A stretch of 64,000 bases of DNA from Dastarcus helophoroides. Its lineage: Eukaryota; Arthropoda; Insecta; Coleoptera; Bothrideridae. Positions 48,101 to 58,029 of the stretch are shown here, one piece after another. Where the stretch lies: NCBI GenBank assembly GCA_028583605.1, contig CM053328.1, forward strand, positions 31,665,578 through 31,729,577, read 5' to 3'. The notes beneath the pieces were generated by a model. The model searched no databases. It was not told the DNA's origin and was given only the letters and a program-made list of their open reading frames with translations. The position numbers and the translations under genes were made by a program. The stretch's first letter is position 1, and every line of letters begins with the position of its first letter.

Positions 48101-48342
48101 AAACTGTGATAGGTTGATAAGATTAATGTTATTCAAGTGAGTTAATGATATTTATAATAATAAGATAATAAAAGGTATTTTTAAAACTAACGGAGTTGTA
48201 TTTTATTGATGCATAAATTTCTTACAAAAATTTCTTTTAAAGGGCAGGGGGGGAGTAGTTGAAATCTTATGATGTCTTACAATAGGGGCAGAGGGGGTCA
48301 AAATAGCCCTCAAAACCTCTTACGTAATTTATGAACGGCCCC
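45154..48342 (+). mobile_element. Zator-like DNA transposon (TSD ATA)
   Basis: Ends GGGGCCGCTCATAAATTATG (45154 on) and, on the other strand, GGGGCCGTTCATAAATTACG (from 48342). They are bordered by ATA at 45151-45153 and 48343-48345. A 3-base duplication and GG-starting ends are features reported for the Zator superfamily. G-rich runs (45187-45200 and complement-side 48248-48256) lie just inside both ends. It contains one transposase-like gene, plus strand. 3189 bases long. Confidence 0.82.
45496..48039 (+). pseudogene. Zator/ISAzo13-like transposase, lightly decayed
   Basis: Exon 1 starts at ATG 45496 (MSGYLHPLLFKAWVEGFPDK) and ends at donor GTTAGT (45724). A likely intron runs to TACAG (45881-45885), and the frame then continues QNVSGGPLALMDKNSTDSSV. 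An in-frame TGA (46012-46014), frameshifts near 46180-46245 and a lost base near 46448 interrupt it. The core is open from about 46452 to 47634: FFLSQDDKARIPIGK, then MTVDGGPDENPRF (Asp at 47038), then NAPGRSCFNRVERRM (Glu at 47170). These parallel the D, D-G-G and PPGTSKWNKIEHR motifs of the ISAzo13/Rhodopirellula transposase family from which Zator is thought to derive. After a TAA (47632-47634) the frame resumes: CPTCGLYFASNKNVKIYRQS followed by VHKYQC, a zinc-finger-like tail, ending at 48039. Assignment rests on motifs and termini, not on a search. Confidence 0.72.
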
Positions 48343-48345
48343 ATA

Positions 48346-49365
48346 GCATATGCTGATTCTATTTTTATTCATCCTGCATCCCAGTTTTGATGAGATTACT
48401 TCTTCAATTATTTTATCCATTAGGATATTAAACAAAAACGGTCTGAGGCTATCTTCTAGTCTAATTCCTCCTAGAATCGGAATGGTTTCTGATGTTTGTT
48501 CCCCCGTTTTTATCTTCGTTGTGTTGAAAATATTAAGGTTGCGAATGACTCTGAGAATGGGGTCTCCTTTTCTTTCAATGTTTCCATGATATTTCCAAGC
48601 GTATTTTGTCAAATTCATTGGTAAGGTATATTAGGGGATGTATGCTGAGGTGTTTAATTCTATTGACTTCTATTTTATATGTTTAATAATAAATATGGCA
48701 ACTGCTGTCGACCTTTCTCTTCTAAACCCTTGTTGCTCCTCTATGTTCTCTATTTGTTTTTCCAGTTTCTTTTTCAGTATTCCAGTGAATAACTTCATCC
48801 TGGTGTTTATTAGTATTATTCTTCTGCAATTCTCTGGGCGAGTCCTTGACCCCTTCTTGAAAATGGGGATTATGATGCTCTCATGCCAGTCTGTAGGTAT
48901 TTCTAATGAGCATAGAATTTTATTAAACAATATTGTTACATTTCTAACAAATTCTGGTCCACCGTATTTCAGAAATTCATTTGGTATATCGTCTGCTCCA
49001 AGTGCCTTTCTGTTTTTCAAGCTTTTAAGCTTCGCTTTTACCACGTCTTCCGTGATTACTGCGTCTGCTGCTGTTTCGTAGTCGACATCTGGTGCTTCTT
49101 CGACATTATATAGTCTTCTAAGGTATTCTTTCCATGTGTCTATGGATACGCCCTTTGTTGGTAAATACTCATTTACTGGCTTTTTTCTATTTTTTAGCAT
49201 TTTCCATACTTTTCTCTGTGCCCCATACATGTCGTGTTCCATGTTGCTGGTAAATTTAGCCCAGTGTTCCTTTTTAATTGCTTTCATTGTTAAGTTTGCT
49301 GCATTTCTTATTTATATGTATGCTTTATGTTCTTCTGTTGGTTTGCTTTTGTAGGACAGATATTT
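48346..49365 (-). pseudogene. RTE-type LINE A, 5' part (reverse transcriptase)
   Basis: On the minus strand from about 49365: AIKKEHWAKFTSNMEHDMYG, KPVNEYLPTKGVSIDTWKEY, then LKNRKALGADDIPNEFLKYG (finger motif), DWHESIIIPIFKKGSRTRPE and EEQQGFRRERSTAVAIFI. A frameshift follows, then MNLTKYAWKYHGN, GIRLEDSLRPFLFNILMDKI and KNRISICY, which meets the Zator-like end. The endonuclease domain is absent, so it is 5'-truncated. Joined across the duplication the sequence reads CYADDA, an intact catalytic motif before the insertion. Confidence 0.87.
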
Positions 49366-50700
49366 TAATTAATAAAAAAATAAGCATATAACTTTTTATC
49401 AAAGTGGTTACATATGACTATTCCAATAATTCAAATGATAAATGTTACTAATCAAGTGAAAATGGCTGGAACGATTTCAAACTACAGTACAACAGCTTCT
49501 CACAAATTGAAACAGATGTTATCGTGTTTGGCATCTAGTTGATATGGAAAATCGATATTGGCGGTGAAGTAATAATGGAATGATTTATCAATTTGTCCGA
49601 CTGTTAATTTGAAATGATATTAAATTGTCCAATTCTCTTATATACATGATGGCATGATGGTGTAAAATAAGTACACAAACCTGGGCAAAAAGTTGTATGT
49701 CTCTCTTGAGATAAAGTTAACCTCGATGCTTCGCTTCTCGGTTAACTTCTAAATCTCTCGACAGAAATGAAACACTTTCCACCGGCATGTAATCTACTAT
49801 TAATTACCGTTGTGGTTTAAGACTCAAGGGTAGAGCCTTGTTTTGAATTTTGTTCGACGTGTTATTAGCCAAACAAAATTAATGCAGATCAAATTAGTTA
49901 TCCCTACCGTCACCAGTATTGGCCCTCGATTGCGCCATTCCATAAAAAACGGGGTGGTTTAAACTGAAATATCTAATCTTAATTTTGTATCATCAGTATT
50001 ATTATTACTGTGAAAATCAGGCTCTAATAGCTAGCGCATCTAACCACGCAGGCTATAAATAACGAAAAACAAATAATTTATCGCGTCGATATTGTTTGTA
50101 AATGTAGGTTTCGGAATTTAAATTTCTTCTACCCATTGACTTTTATATTTTTGTTTAGGTTCCAGAATAAATTTAGAAGTTAAACGGCGTAGAATAAACA
50201 AATCGCTTGCAATTTCCAGAAAACGGGAGTTAAGAAATACTTGAGTAAATAATAAGACTGTTAGGTCCGTTTTATTTGTAGAAGAGTTTCATATCGCATC
50301 AGAAAAGGACCAGCTTTGAATATAAATGGTAACAATTCTGGCCGATGTCTTGTCTGCACAGAATATATAGCTGGAGCAGCGAGGACCATTCAGCATCAGG
50401 AAGGATACCGAATTATTCTGGATTATCTTACTTCACCTGAAGGTAGAAGTTCCGGTTAGCCGAGAATATGACTTGAATATTTTACTTCAATCAAGGTAGG
50501 TGCTACCGTTGCACGGATTGGATTCACAACTTGAAACATAAATATGAAGAGCTGTATGTGAAAGCATTTTAGACTGATTAATCCCTTTTTTATTCTTCTA
50601 TATTATTTACAAACAGTTACGGTGAAACCTGAATCAAAATTTTGAAGCATTCACATTCTCTAAGCGAGTTGATAAATAAATAAATGACACCGTAAGCGTA
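49366..50700. other. Unique intron 1 sequence, no gene recognised
   Basis: No protein-like frame. A TATA/initiator-like pair lies at 50364-50395 (separate entry). Confidence 0.45.
50364..50395 (+). promoter_or_regulatory. Possible TATA plus initiator pair
   Basis: TATATAG at 50364-50370 and TTCAGCA at 50389-50395 place the initiator A 28 bases beyond the first T of the TATA motif, a normal arthropod core-promoter spacing. It may belong to an LTR-like unit starting near TTAGGTCCG (50260). No coding sequence follows. In an AT-rich genome a chance match is quite possible. Confidence 0.25.
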
Positions 50701-51297
50701 TAAAGTATCCTTTAAAGAAGATTCCAAATTTTATTGTTAAGGAAGCCACAACGTAAAAAAACTTGAATAAAGACGTCGAAAGTTCGAAATAATGCATTCT
50801 TTTAGATACCTTAATAAAGTAAGATTAGGTCCAAATATTTAACAAACATCCAAATCATTAGAAAACATTCCAAATGTTGAATTTAATTACAATTTGAATA
50901 TAAAAAACTTAAGTTTCCCAGTTAACAAAAAACCGAAATTGATGCTAAAAATCTGAAAATAAAAAGCCAACATAATCTTGGAAAAATCAAACTTTCGAGA
51001 CATATAAGGATCTAAGTAGAAGATGGAAGAGTTGCGTGGCACGTGCTCCCCTCAGACGGCCCACCAGGTGATAAGGTGGAAGTTTGGATTTTTAAACATT
51101 AATTTAAACTTTCCACAAAATTCACGATTTAGTTTTTAAAATTCTTTAAATGTTAATAAAAAATGTTTATTTGTCGCACTTTCGTTTGAAATTCATAGAA
51201 ATAAATGGAAATTACGAGATCCACTCAAATTTGGAAAAAACTAAAAATCTTTAGAAACAGTGTTTTTTTGGTGGAACGGGCTGGCCTGTGGTTCTCT

Positions 51298-51446
51298 TTA
51301 AAAATTGTAATATAGAACTTGTCCCCTGAAACCAAGAAAGATTAAAAAACACAATAAACGTTGCTCTAACGCGTTAGAGCAACGTTTGTTGTGTTTTTTA
51401 ATCTTTCTTGGTTTCAGGGGACCAGTTTTTTATTTCGATTCTTTAA
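51298..51446. repeat. Palindromic element P, copy 3 (nearly perfect)
   Basis: TTGCTCTAACGCGTTAGAGCAA at 51361-51382 is a perfect palindrome centred on ACGCGT. The arms go on outward through TGTGTTTTTTAATCTTTC and CTTGGTTTCAGGGGAC on the right and their complements on the left. It lacks the central GATAGC spacer of copies 1 and 2. Confidence 0.88.
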
Positions 51447-51947
51447 AAACAGTCAAACTTTGGAAATTCACGTTAATTTTTGCAACAAAAATCAAAATCA
51501 TTACAAAGAGACCCAACAATTTTTCTCCAAAACAAAATCGAAATTATGAAATCGAAGAAAAAAACTGAAACAACAAAGCCAAAATATCTAAAATAAAGTC
51601 ATAAATTTGGGATGGAAGTGGGATTTGGAAAAAAAGAATAATAAAGAAAATGAGAATTCTGAAAACATATTCAAAGATTTCGAAAAATCTATGATTTATT
51701 GAAAAATTCTATAAATTTGAAAGATAATCCTGAGATGTTGAAATTTTATTCGAAATTACCAAATTCAGTCGAAATTTTGAATAAAAAGGCGAATTGTTTC
51801 TAAAAAGTGAAAGTTTCTAGTGGAAACTACAATAAAAATCAAAACCAAATTGTGAGCACTAAATTAAAATATAAAAAAAACTTGAATTTACACCTGGTAA
51901 CTTGGAGGAAAAGCCTAAATATCTAGAAAATCAGTCAGTATCTCTGT

Positions 51948-52000
51948 GAAGATGATAGCTTGGCTGTCAAACTTTTGTTGTGTTTTTTAATCTTTCGTGG
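51948..52000. repeat. Palindromic element P, fragment (copy 4)
   Basis: GATGATAGCTTGGCTGTC followed by TTTTGTTGTGTTTTTTAATC is one partial arm of the element. Confidence 0.7.
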
Positions 52001-52179
52001 AAATTTAGATCTTTTTCTTGAAATTTGTATTTTTTTCGAAATTTCGACAGTTTTCTTAAAATCGTTCTCTCGAAATTTCGACAGTTTTCTCAAAGTATCT
52101 CAAGTATCTCTCCATTATCTATCTAAAGACAGATATCTTCAGAGAGATACTTAAGTATCTCTCCATTATCTATCTGAAG

Positions 52180-52312
52180 ATGATAGCTTGACTATCGAAA
52201 CGCGTTAAAGCAACCTTTATTGTGTTTTTTAATCTTTCTTGGTTTCAAGGGACAAGATTTGTATTTAAATTTTTGAAGATAACCAAGGATCAGTCCGTTC
52301 TACCATAATCCA
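52180..52312. repeat. Palindromic element P, right half (copy 5)
   Basis: GATAGCTTGACTATCGAAAC (52182-52201), CGCGTTAAAGCAACC, then AATCTTTCTTGGTTTCAAGG, and the outer end GAAGATAACCAAGGATCAGT and CCGTTCTACC. It shows the full outer arm that matches the left edge of copy 1. A small inverted repeat of AAGTATCTC motifs lies just before it (52092-52165). Confidence 0.8.
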
Positions 52313-55300
52313 GAAAATAATGGAAATTTTGGGTTTAAAGTCAAAATTTTGGAAAGAAAAAGAGTAAACAGTAAGTGTTAATTTCAAATGCTCCAAAAAC
52401 CCAAAAAAAATTTAAACTACGAGATTTCAAAAAATAGTCGAATTGACTAGATTCAGCAAGAATGTTGAAAAAAATAACAGAATTGAAATGTTTGAAAAAG
52501 CGACATTTTAAAAATTTAAATCTTTTTCAAGAAAAAATTAAACTATTGGAAAAAATTTAAACTTGAAAGTCGAAATGTGAAAAAATTCATTTTTCCAGTG
52601 TACCCTACAAATTTACAAAAAAATGAAAATTTTGAATCAAAGCCTCAATTTTGAAGAAAAGTCCTAAACAGCGTTAGTGTGAATTCTAAAAGCATATTCT
52701 GTGTAAATTCTGAAAGCATATTTAAAGTTTTCAAAAAATCTATGATTTATAAAAAAAGTTCTTCAAATTTCAAAAAATAATCCTGAGTATTTCGTATTTG
52801 AATTCGAAATTTAGAGTAAAAGGTAAGTCAAAATTACAAAATTCACTTGACATTTCAAAAGTAACCGGTTTTCTCTTTAAAAAGGGAAGTATTCGAAATT
52901 AAAGTGAAAATTTTACAATAAAAATCAAAACCATCAGAAAAAATTGAAATTGAGTTTAAAGTCAAAATCTAAAAATAAAAACTAAAGTATACTTAAAACT
53001 TAGAGCAATAACATCAAAACTCGAAATTGAAGTGAAAATTTTAAAAACAAAAAGCCAAAATCTCACACTCTAACAGGCTGTTTTAGAAAGAAAGAGTAAA
53101 TAATGAAAGTGCGAAACTTGAAAAAATCTTCAAAGTTACTAGAAACACCTAATTTATCAACAAAGTTTCCACATTTTGAGCAAAAATCTTGAGTTTTATA
53201 CCTATAACCGTGATTTAAGGAAATAAGTCACAACAAGATTCAGCAGAAATTTCGAAACAAAAAAAAAGAAATTCAAAGTTTTGAAAGTTGTGAAGTCAAA
53301 ATTAAAAAAAAATCAAAATCATTAGAAAAAATCCATACATTGGGTTCGAAGTCAAAGTTTGAGTTTTCCAGTTTAGGTACGTTTAAAGTTTTAAAATATC
53401 GACATTTCGAAATAGCGATTAAAATTTTGAAAATGAGAAACCAAAATATTTAGAAAAAGTGAATAATTTGAGTTCAAAGTCAAATTTTCTGCGAAAAGAA
53501 TTAACAATGAGAGCGTGAATTTTGTAAAAAATATTCCAAAGTTTCCAAAAAAAGTATCATGATTTATTAAAAGGAAATTTTTCACATTATGAGGAACAAT
53601 TCTAATTATTCGAATTTGAATTAGAAATTGTGATACACTTGAAATTTCGATATCCTTTGAAGAAAATCAAATGTTTGAGATTAAAGTCGAAATTTTGAAA
53701 CAAAAATTACACTCATTAGAAACAAGGCAAATGTTGAGTTTAAAGATAAAATTTAAGAAAACATTGGATTTCTAGTAGACCTCGAATATTTGAAGAAAAA
53801 GTTTACGAAACTAAGGTGAAAATTTGAAAACTAACAAACCAAAAATTTCCAAATAATTGACATTTGAAACCTGGTCTGGTGTTAGCAACTATTAATCGAA
53901 ACACTGTGAAATTTTTAATATCTGTTGCTGTTTTAATAGTTATGAACAAAAATTTACAGAAAAAGTCGATGTTTTGAGTTTGTACACGAAATTGTGGGAA
54001 AACTCTAAAACGCGTAAATGTTAATTTTTGAACAAAATTCGAACTTTTGCAAAAATCTCTAATTTGTAGATATCAGATACAGAAAAATTTTATCCGAATT
54101 TTCAAAAAAATATTTAACAATTCGAGAGAAAATATTGGATTTTCAAGTATACAGTCGAAACCAAAAGAAAATTTGGAAAAAATCTATATCTTAAAAAAAT
54201 TACATTCCAAGTGTGAAGTCGAAATTCCGGAAAAAAACAAAAACTGTGAGCTTTATATTTCGAAAAATATTTAAAATTGCCAAAAAAAAAATCACAATTC
54301 ATAAAATTTTATTCTTGAAATATCTATAAAAATGCTGATATTTTTATATTAAAAGCAAAAATTCGCGTAATAGATTAGCAAAATTTAAATCTTGAGTTTA
54401 AAGTGAAGAAAACTTCCTAAGTTTTCGAGTTCACAATGGAAATTTCGAAAAATTTCAATCAACGTTACTTCCACAAAAAAAATAAATTTAAAGATTACAA
54501 ACAATATATTTTAGAGGGAAAAAAATGTGCGAGCACTAAATTTTGTGACAAAAGCCGACATTTCAGAAAAGTGTTTATTTAAAAATATTCGATATCTTCG
54601 GCTTAGTCTTGAGAGACTGAAATCTTAATTTCGGAAAATAAAAAAAAAGTAAAACGTTAACATCCCTAAAAACAATCTGAATTTTGAGTTTAAAGTTATA
54701 ATTTTTAGAAGGAGTATTGGAAAAATTTTGAAAAAATATTCGAACTTTCGAAATTTGATAATACAACTTGTGTAAATAAAAATTCTCCGAATTTTGGAAA
54801 AATATTCAGTATTTGTTAATAGAAAATCTTGAGTTTGCGAATTTTGATCCATTTTTTTCTTTTCATCCATAAAATCCCGTTTTAAAAATTGATGAAAAAA
54901 ATCCATGAATTTTTTTTTTATTTTCCGCCAAATATCACTTCAAAAGAAAAAAGTCTTACATTTAATAAACTAATATTATTATATTATTATTATCGATATC
55001 CACAAAAAAATAGTCAAAATTTCAAGAAAGACAAAATAGAAAAAATGTCGAAATTTTCAAGAAATCAAGAAAAAAAAGATTGTATTTCCCAAATAGTAGT
55101 TTTTCACAAAATAATTCGAAAACAAAAGTTAAAATTCACAAAATAGTAAAACTTTTGCAGAATGGTCGAAATTTCAAACTTTTGAACAAAAAGTTGGAAT
55201 TATAAAACAAGGTCGATACTTTCAAAAAAAATCTTTGACTAGAAATTTTCAAGTTCAAAATTTTCAAAATAAAAATCATGACAACTTTTTAATTTATTAA

Positions 55301-55989
55301 AAAATTTTACACGCAACTAATATAATGTTTAAGAAATTCGCTTAAACATCACTTCAAAAGGGAAAAAAAATGCGAATAGTTGAGATTCCTCAAGATATTC
55401 ACAAATGATTGAAATTTTCAAAAAATAATCCAATTTAAAAACGAAATTAAAAATAGCTATTTTAATACTGAAAAAAAGAAAGAAATAGGAGATAGGAAAA
55501 GAAGCGAAAAAATGGGAGTGAAAGCGAAGGAAAGAAAGTGGGCAAAGAAGAAAATAACGGAAAGAAAAAGGGCCAGAATATGAAAGTATATGTAAATAGA
55601 GAATTTAGTAGAAAAAGTCGAAATTTCGAGAAAGCATGCTCCAAATTTATTCTAGAAGTTCTCGATATTTTAGTTTGAGAGAGATTGATGCCTAAATTTC
55701 GAAAAAGCAAAATCCTAGCGTCTTAAAAAATACAAATTTTCCAATTTTTTTTGAAAAAAGGCTTTGAATTTGTATAAATAAAAGTAAACAATATAACAGT
55801 CATATTAAGATAAAAATTTCAAGCTTAAACTCCAAAAGTCCAGTTTAAATTTTACATTGAAATAAAATTGTGAGTGAAAAGCAAAATTGTAGCAATAAAA
55901 TCAGTTTGCCTATTTAAAAAAAAAGGGCACGTTAATAAAGAGAGAGAGACCTGTAGTCAAGTCCAAATACTTCTCATTTTAATAAAATA

Positions 55990-56372
55990 TTTAAGCGTCT
56001 AAGTGTCTGTTTATCTGCCTGTCTGTCTCTCTGTCTGTTTCTCTGCCTGCCTGTTTGTCTGTCTGTCTATCTGTCTGTCTACATGTCTGTTTGTTTGTCT
56101 CTTTGTCTGTCTTTTTGTCTGTCTGTCTGACTGTCGATCTGTTTGTCTAACTCTTTGTCTGTCTGTCTAACTTGTCGATCTGTCTGCCTGTCTGTCTGTC
56201 TGCCTGTTTGTCTGTCTGTCTCTTTGTATGTCAGTCTGTTTGCTTGGCAGTGTCTGTCTGTTTAACTGTCTGTCCGTCTCTCCGCCTGTCTGTTTGTTTG
56301 CCTGTGGGTCTGTCTGTCTGCCTGTCTGCCTGCCTGTCTGTTTATCTGCCTGTCTGTCTAGTCTGCTGACTA
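55990..56372. repeat. (CTGT)n microsatellite, imperfect
   Basis: About 380 bases of CTGTCTGTCTGC variations. The 65-codon frame in it (Leu, Ser, Val and Cys only) is a repeat product. Confidence 0.95.
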
Positions 56373-56716
56373 ATCTTTGTCCGGGCTAAACTCAGAAACT
56401 TTTAAATCGATTTTAATGAAACTTTTACTAAAATGTTGAGTTTTATAAAGGTATCCTTTTGAGGCTATTTTTAGTCAACCTTTTTCTTCTAAGAACTCAA
56501 CTGTGTTATATAAGATAAAAAAAATATACAAAAGAATCCACTCCACAATATTTATGGCTGATATAATATTGCCCGCCACCTACAATTTTAGGGAGTACTA
56601 GAATAAGGGACAGCTTTAAATCTATTGTTATAGTAAAATCATATGAGAAATTATTTTATTTTAAAATATGAAGTTACTGGACCTTGCAAAGAGAAAGTCG
56701 GCGAGGGTCAGCTAGT
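56373..56716. mobile_element. Possible Helentron-like tail
   Basis: After the CTGT tract come TTTGTCCGGGCTAAACTCAG, AACTTTTAAATCGATTTTAA, and finally GGCGAGGGTCAGCTAGTTT (56701-56719). CTGT tracts followed by a short conserved segment and a CTAGT-like end occur in insect Helitron/Helentron derivatives. No helicase or clear end hairpin was seen. Confidence 0.35.
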
Positions 56717-56719
56717 TTA

Positions 56720-58025
56720 AAATAAGATTGCATCTGTACAAATGTAGATTGTAGAATTTTTCAGCTGAAACAGCCACTAACGGCTGAATAAAACCAAATT
56801 AATTGAGGGATAATATGTATCCTTAACCAAGAAAACGGACGATATCTGTTTATCTTTCTAATAACATAAAAACGCATCTACCATAGATAATTAACTTTTC
56901 GGTTAAGGTATATGTTAAACGTTAACTTGGTAATAATTTTGTTTGCACGAGGTATTACAAATACTTTACGATGTCATTTACGAGGGCAGAAATATTTGAG
57001 CGACATTATTTTCCTGTTATGTGACAGTATAGAACATTTATACTGAAAACGTCCTCAAGCAGAGGGAGAATGAACTTCCTTAATGTGTTGGAGGTAATTG
57101 CAGGAAGGAAAACCTGATAAATTGCAAGAAGGGATAATTAAAATCATTATTCAGAAAGGTTTCACGGTTTCTTTAATATCCTCAAGTCGGCTCTAGATGC
57201 TATTATAGCGCACCACCTTTTAATTAATCCTTATTAGATACTTCCACCGTGAAGTTCCAATTTTAAATGAGTGTAAAGCTACAAAACTGTTGAGAAGTTT
57301 TATAAGAGACGAGCTTTTATTTATTTTCTTGTTAGGAACAAAACAAGCACTTGTAGAGGAATTACCCAAATGCATCACCAAGTTCAAATAAAAACTTAAA
57401 TATGCAAGCAATTCCAAAAATGAACTGTCAAATTTGTAGCCAAATAAATAAAAAGCAAGGTTATAGAGTGGCGGAATATCCGCGCAACTTTAACGATCGT
57501 ATCGTGACAACATTAACGAGCGTGCAACTTTAACGGGCGCAACTTTAGAGGGAGCCGGCTGTAGTTAACATGCAGCACCATCGACGAAACGACTTATATT
57601 TGTGACATTCCAACCATCAAAGAAGCTTTGTGGAGCTTCTTCAGGTCATTACCAGGTGTTGATTTAGTAGTTAAGTCACTTTCACTGGTTTTTTTTTCTT
57701 TCAAAAGGAAAAATTAAGTAACTATCATTTTAAGTCAAATGGTACAGTACAAGAATGAATACGTAAATGGAATTAAATTTTCTTGAACTAAGTTTTTTCT
57801 TTCCTAGAGGAGAAATTTCCCTTTATGGCTCGCCAAAAGCTTCGCTCTTCGTTTACTACTTTTGAGGAAAAAAACATTTGAAACAAGCAAAGGGTTTCAA
57901 ACTTACATTCGTGGCAAGAACACAGTTATTACAGTAAAATAACTAAGTGTTAGGTATTTATTTTTTGATCATGGAGATACAAGATCAAAATAGTTTGAAC
58001 GTTACAGGTAAAAAGGTTGCAGGGA
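56720..58025. other. Unique intron 1 sequence, no gene recognised
   Basis: Apart from the short repeat at 57482-57549 no feature is seen. Confidence 0.45.
57482..57549. repeat. Short GC-richer repeat of GCAACTTTAACG units
   Basis: GCGCAACTTTAACGATCG, ACAACATTAACGAGCG, GTGCAACTTTAACGGGCG and CGCAACTTTAGAGGG follow one another within 70 bases. It stands out by composition from the AT-rich surroundings. Confidence 0.65.
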
Positions 58026-58029
58026 AAAC

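Larger units (their letters stand above)
50701..55950. repeat. A/T-tract repeat block H (5.2 kb)
   Basis: A-rich on this strand, with motifs like GAAATTTCGAAAAAGTC and AAAATTTTGAAAATAAAAGCC. It carries at least three palindromic P element copies near its left end. Purine-rich ORF-sized runs are low-complexity. At 55480-55570 a GAAAGAAAAAG-type purine tract occurs. No gene. Confidence 0.78.

Noticed and set aside
48638..49081. 147-codon frame on the plus strand
   Set aside because: Antisense shadow of RTE LINE A.
56172..56369. 65-codon frame rich in Cys, Leu, Ser and Val
   Set aside because: It is the translation of the (CTGT)n microsatellite.
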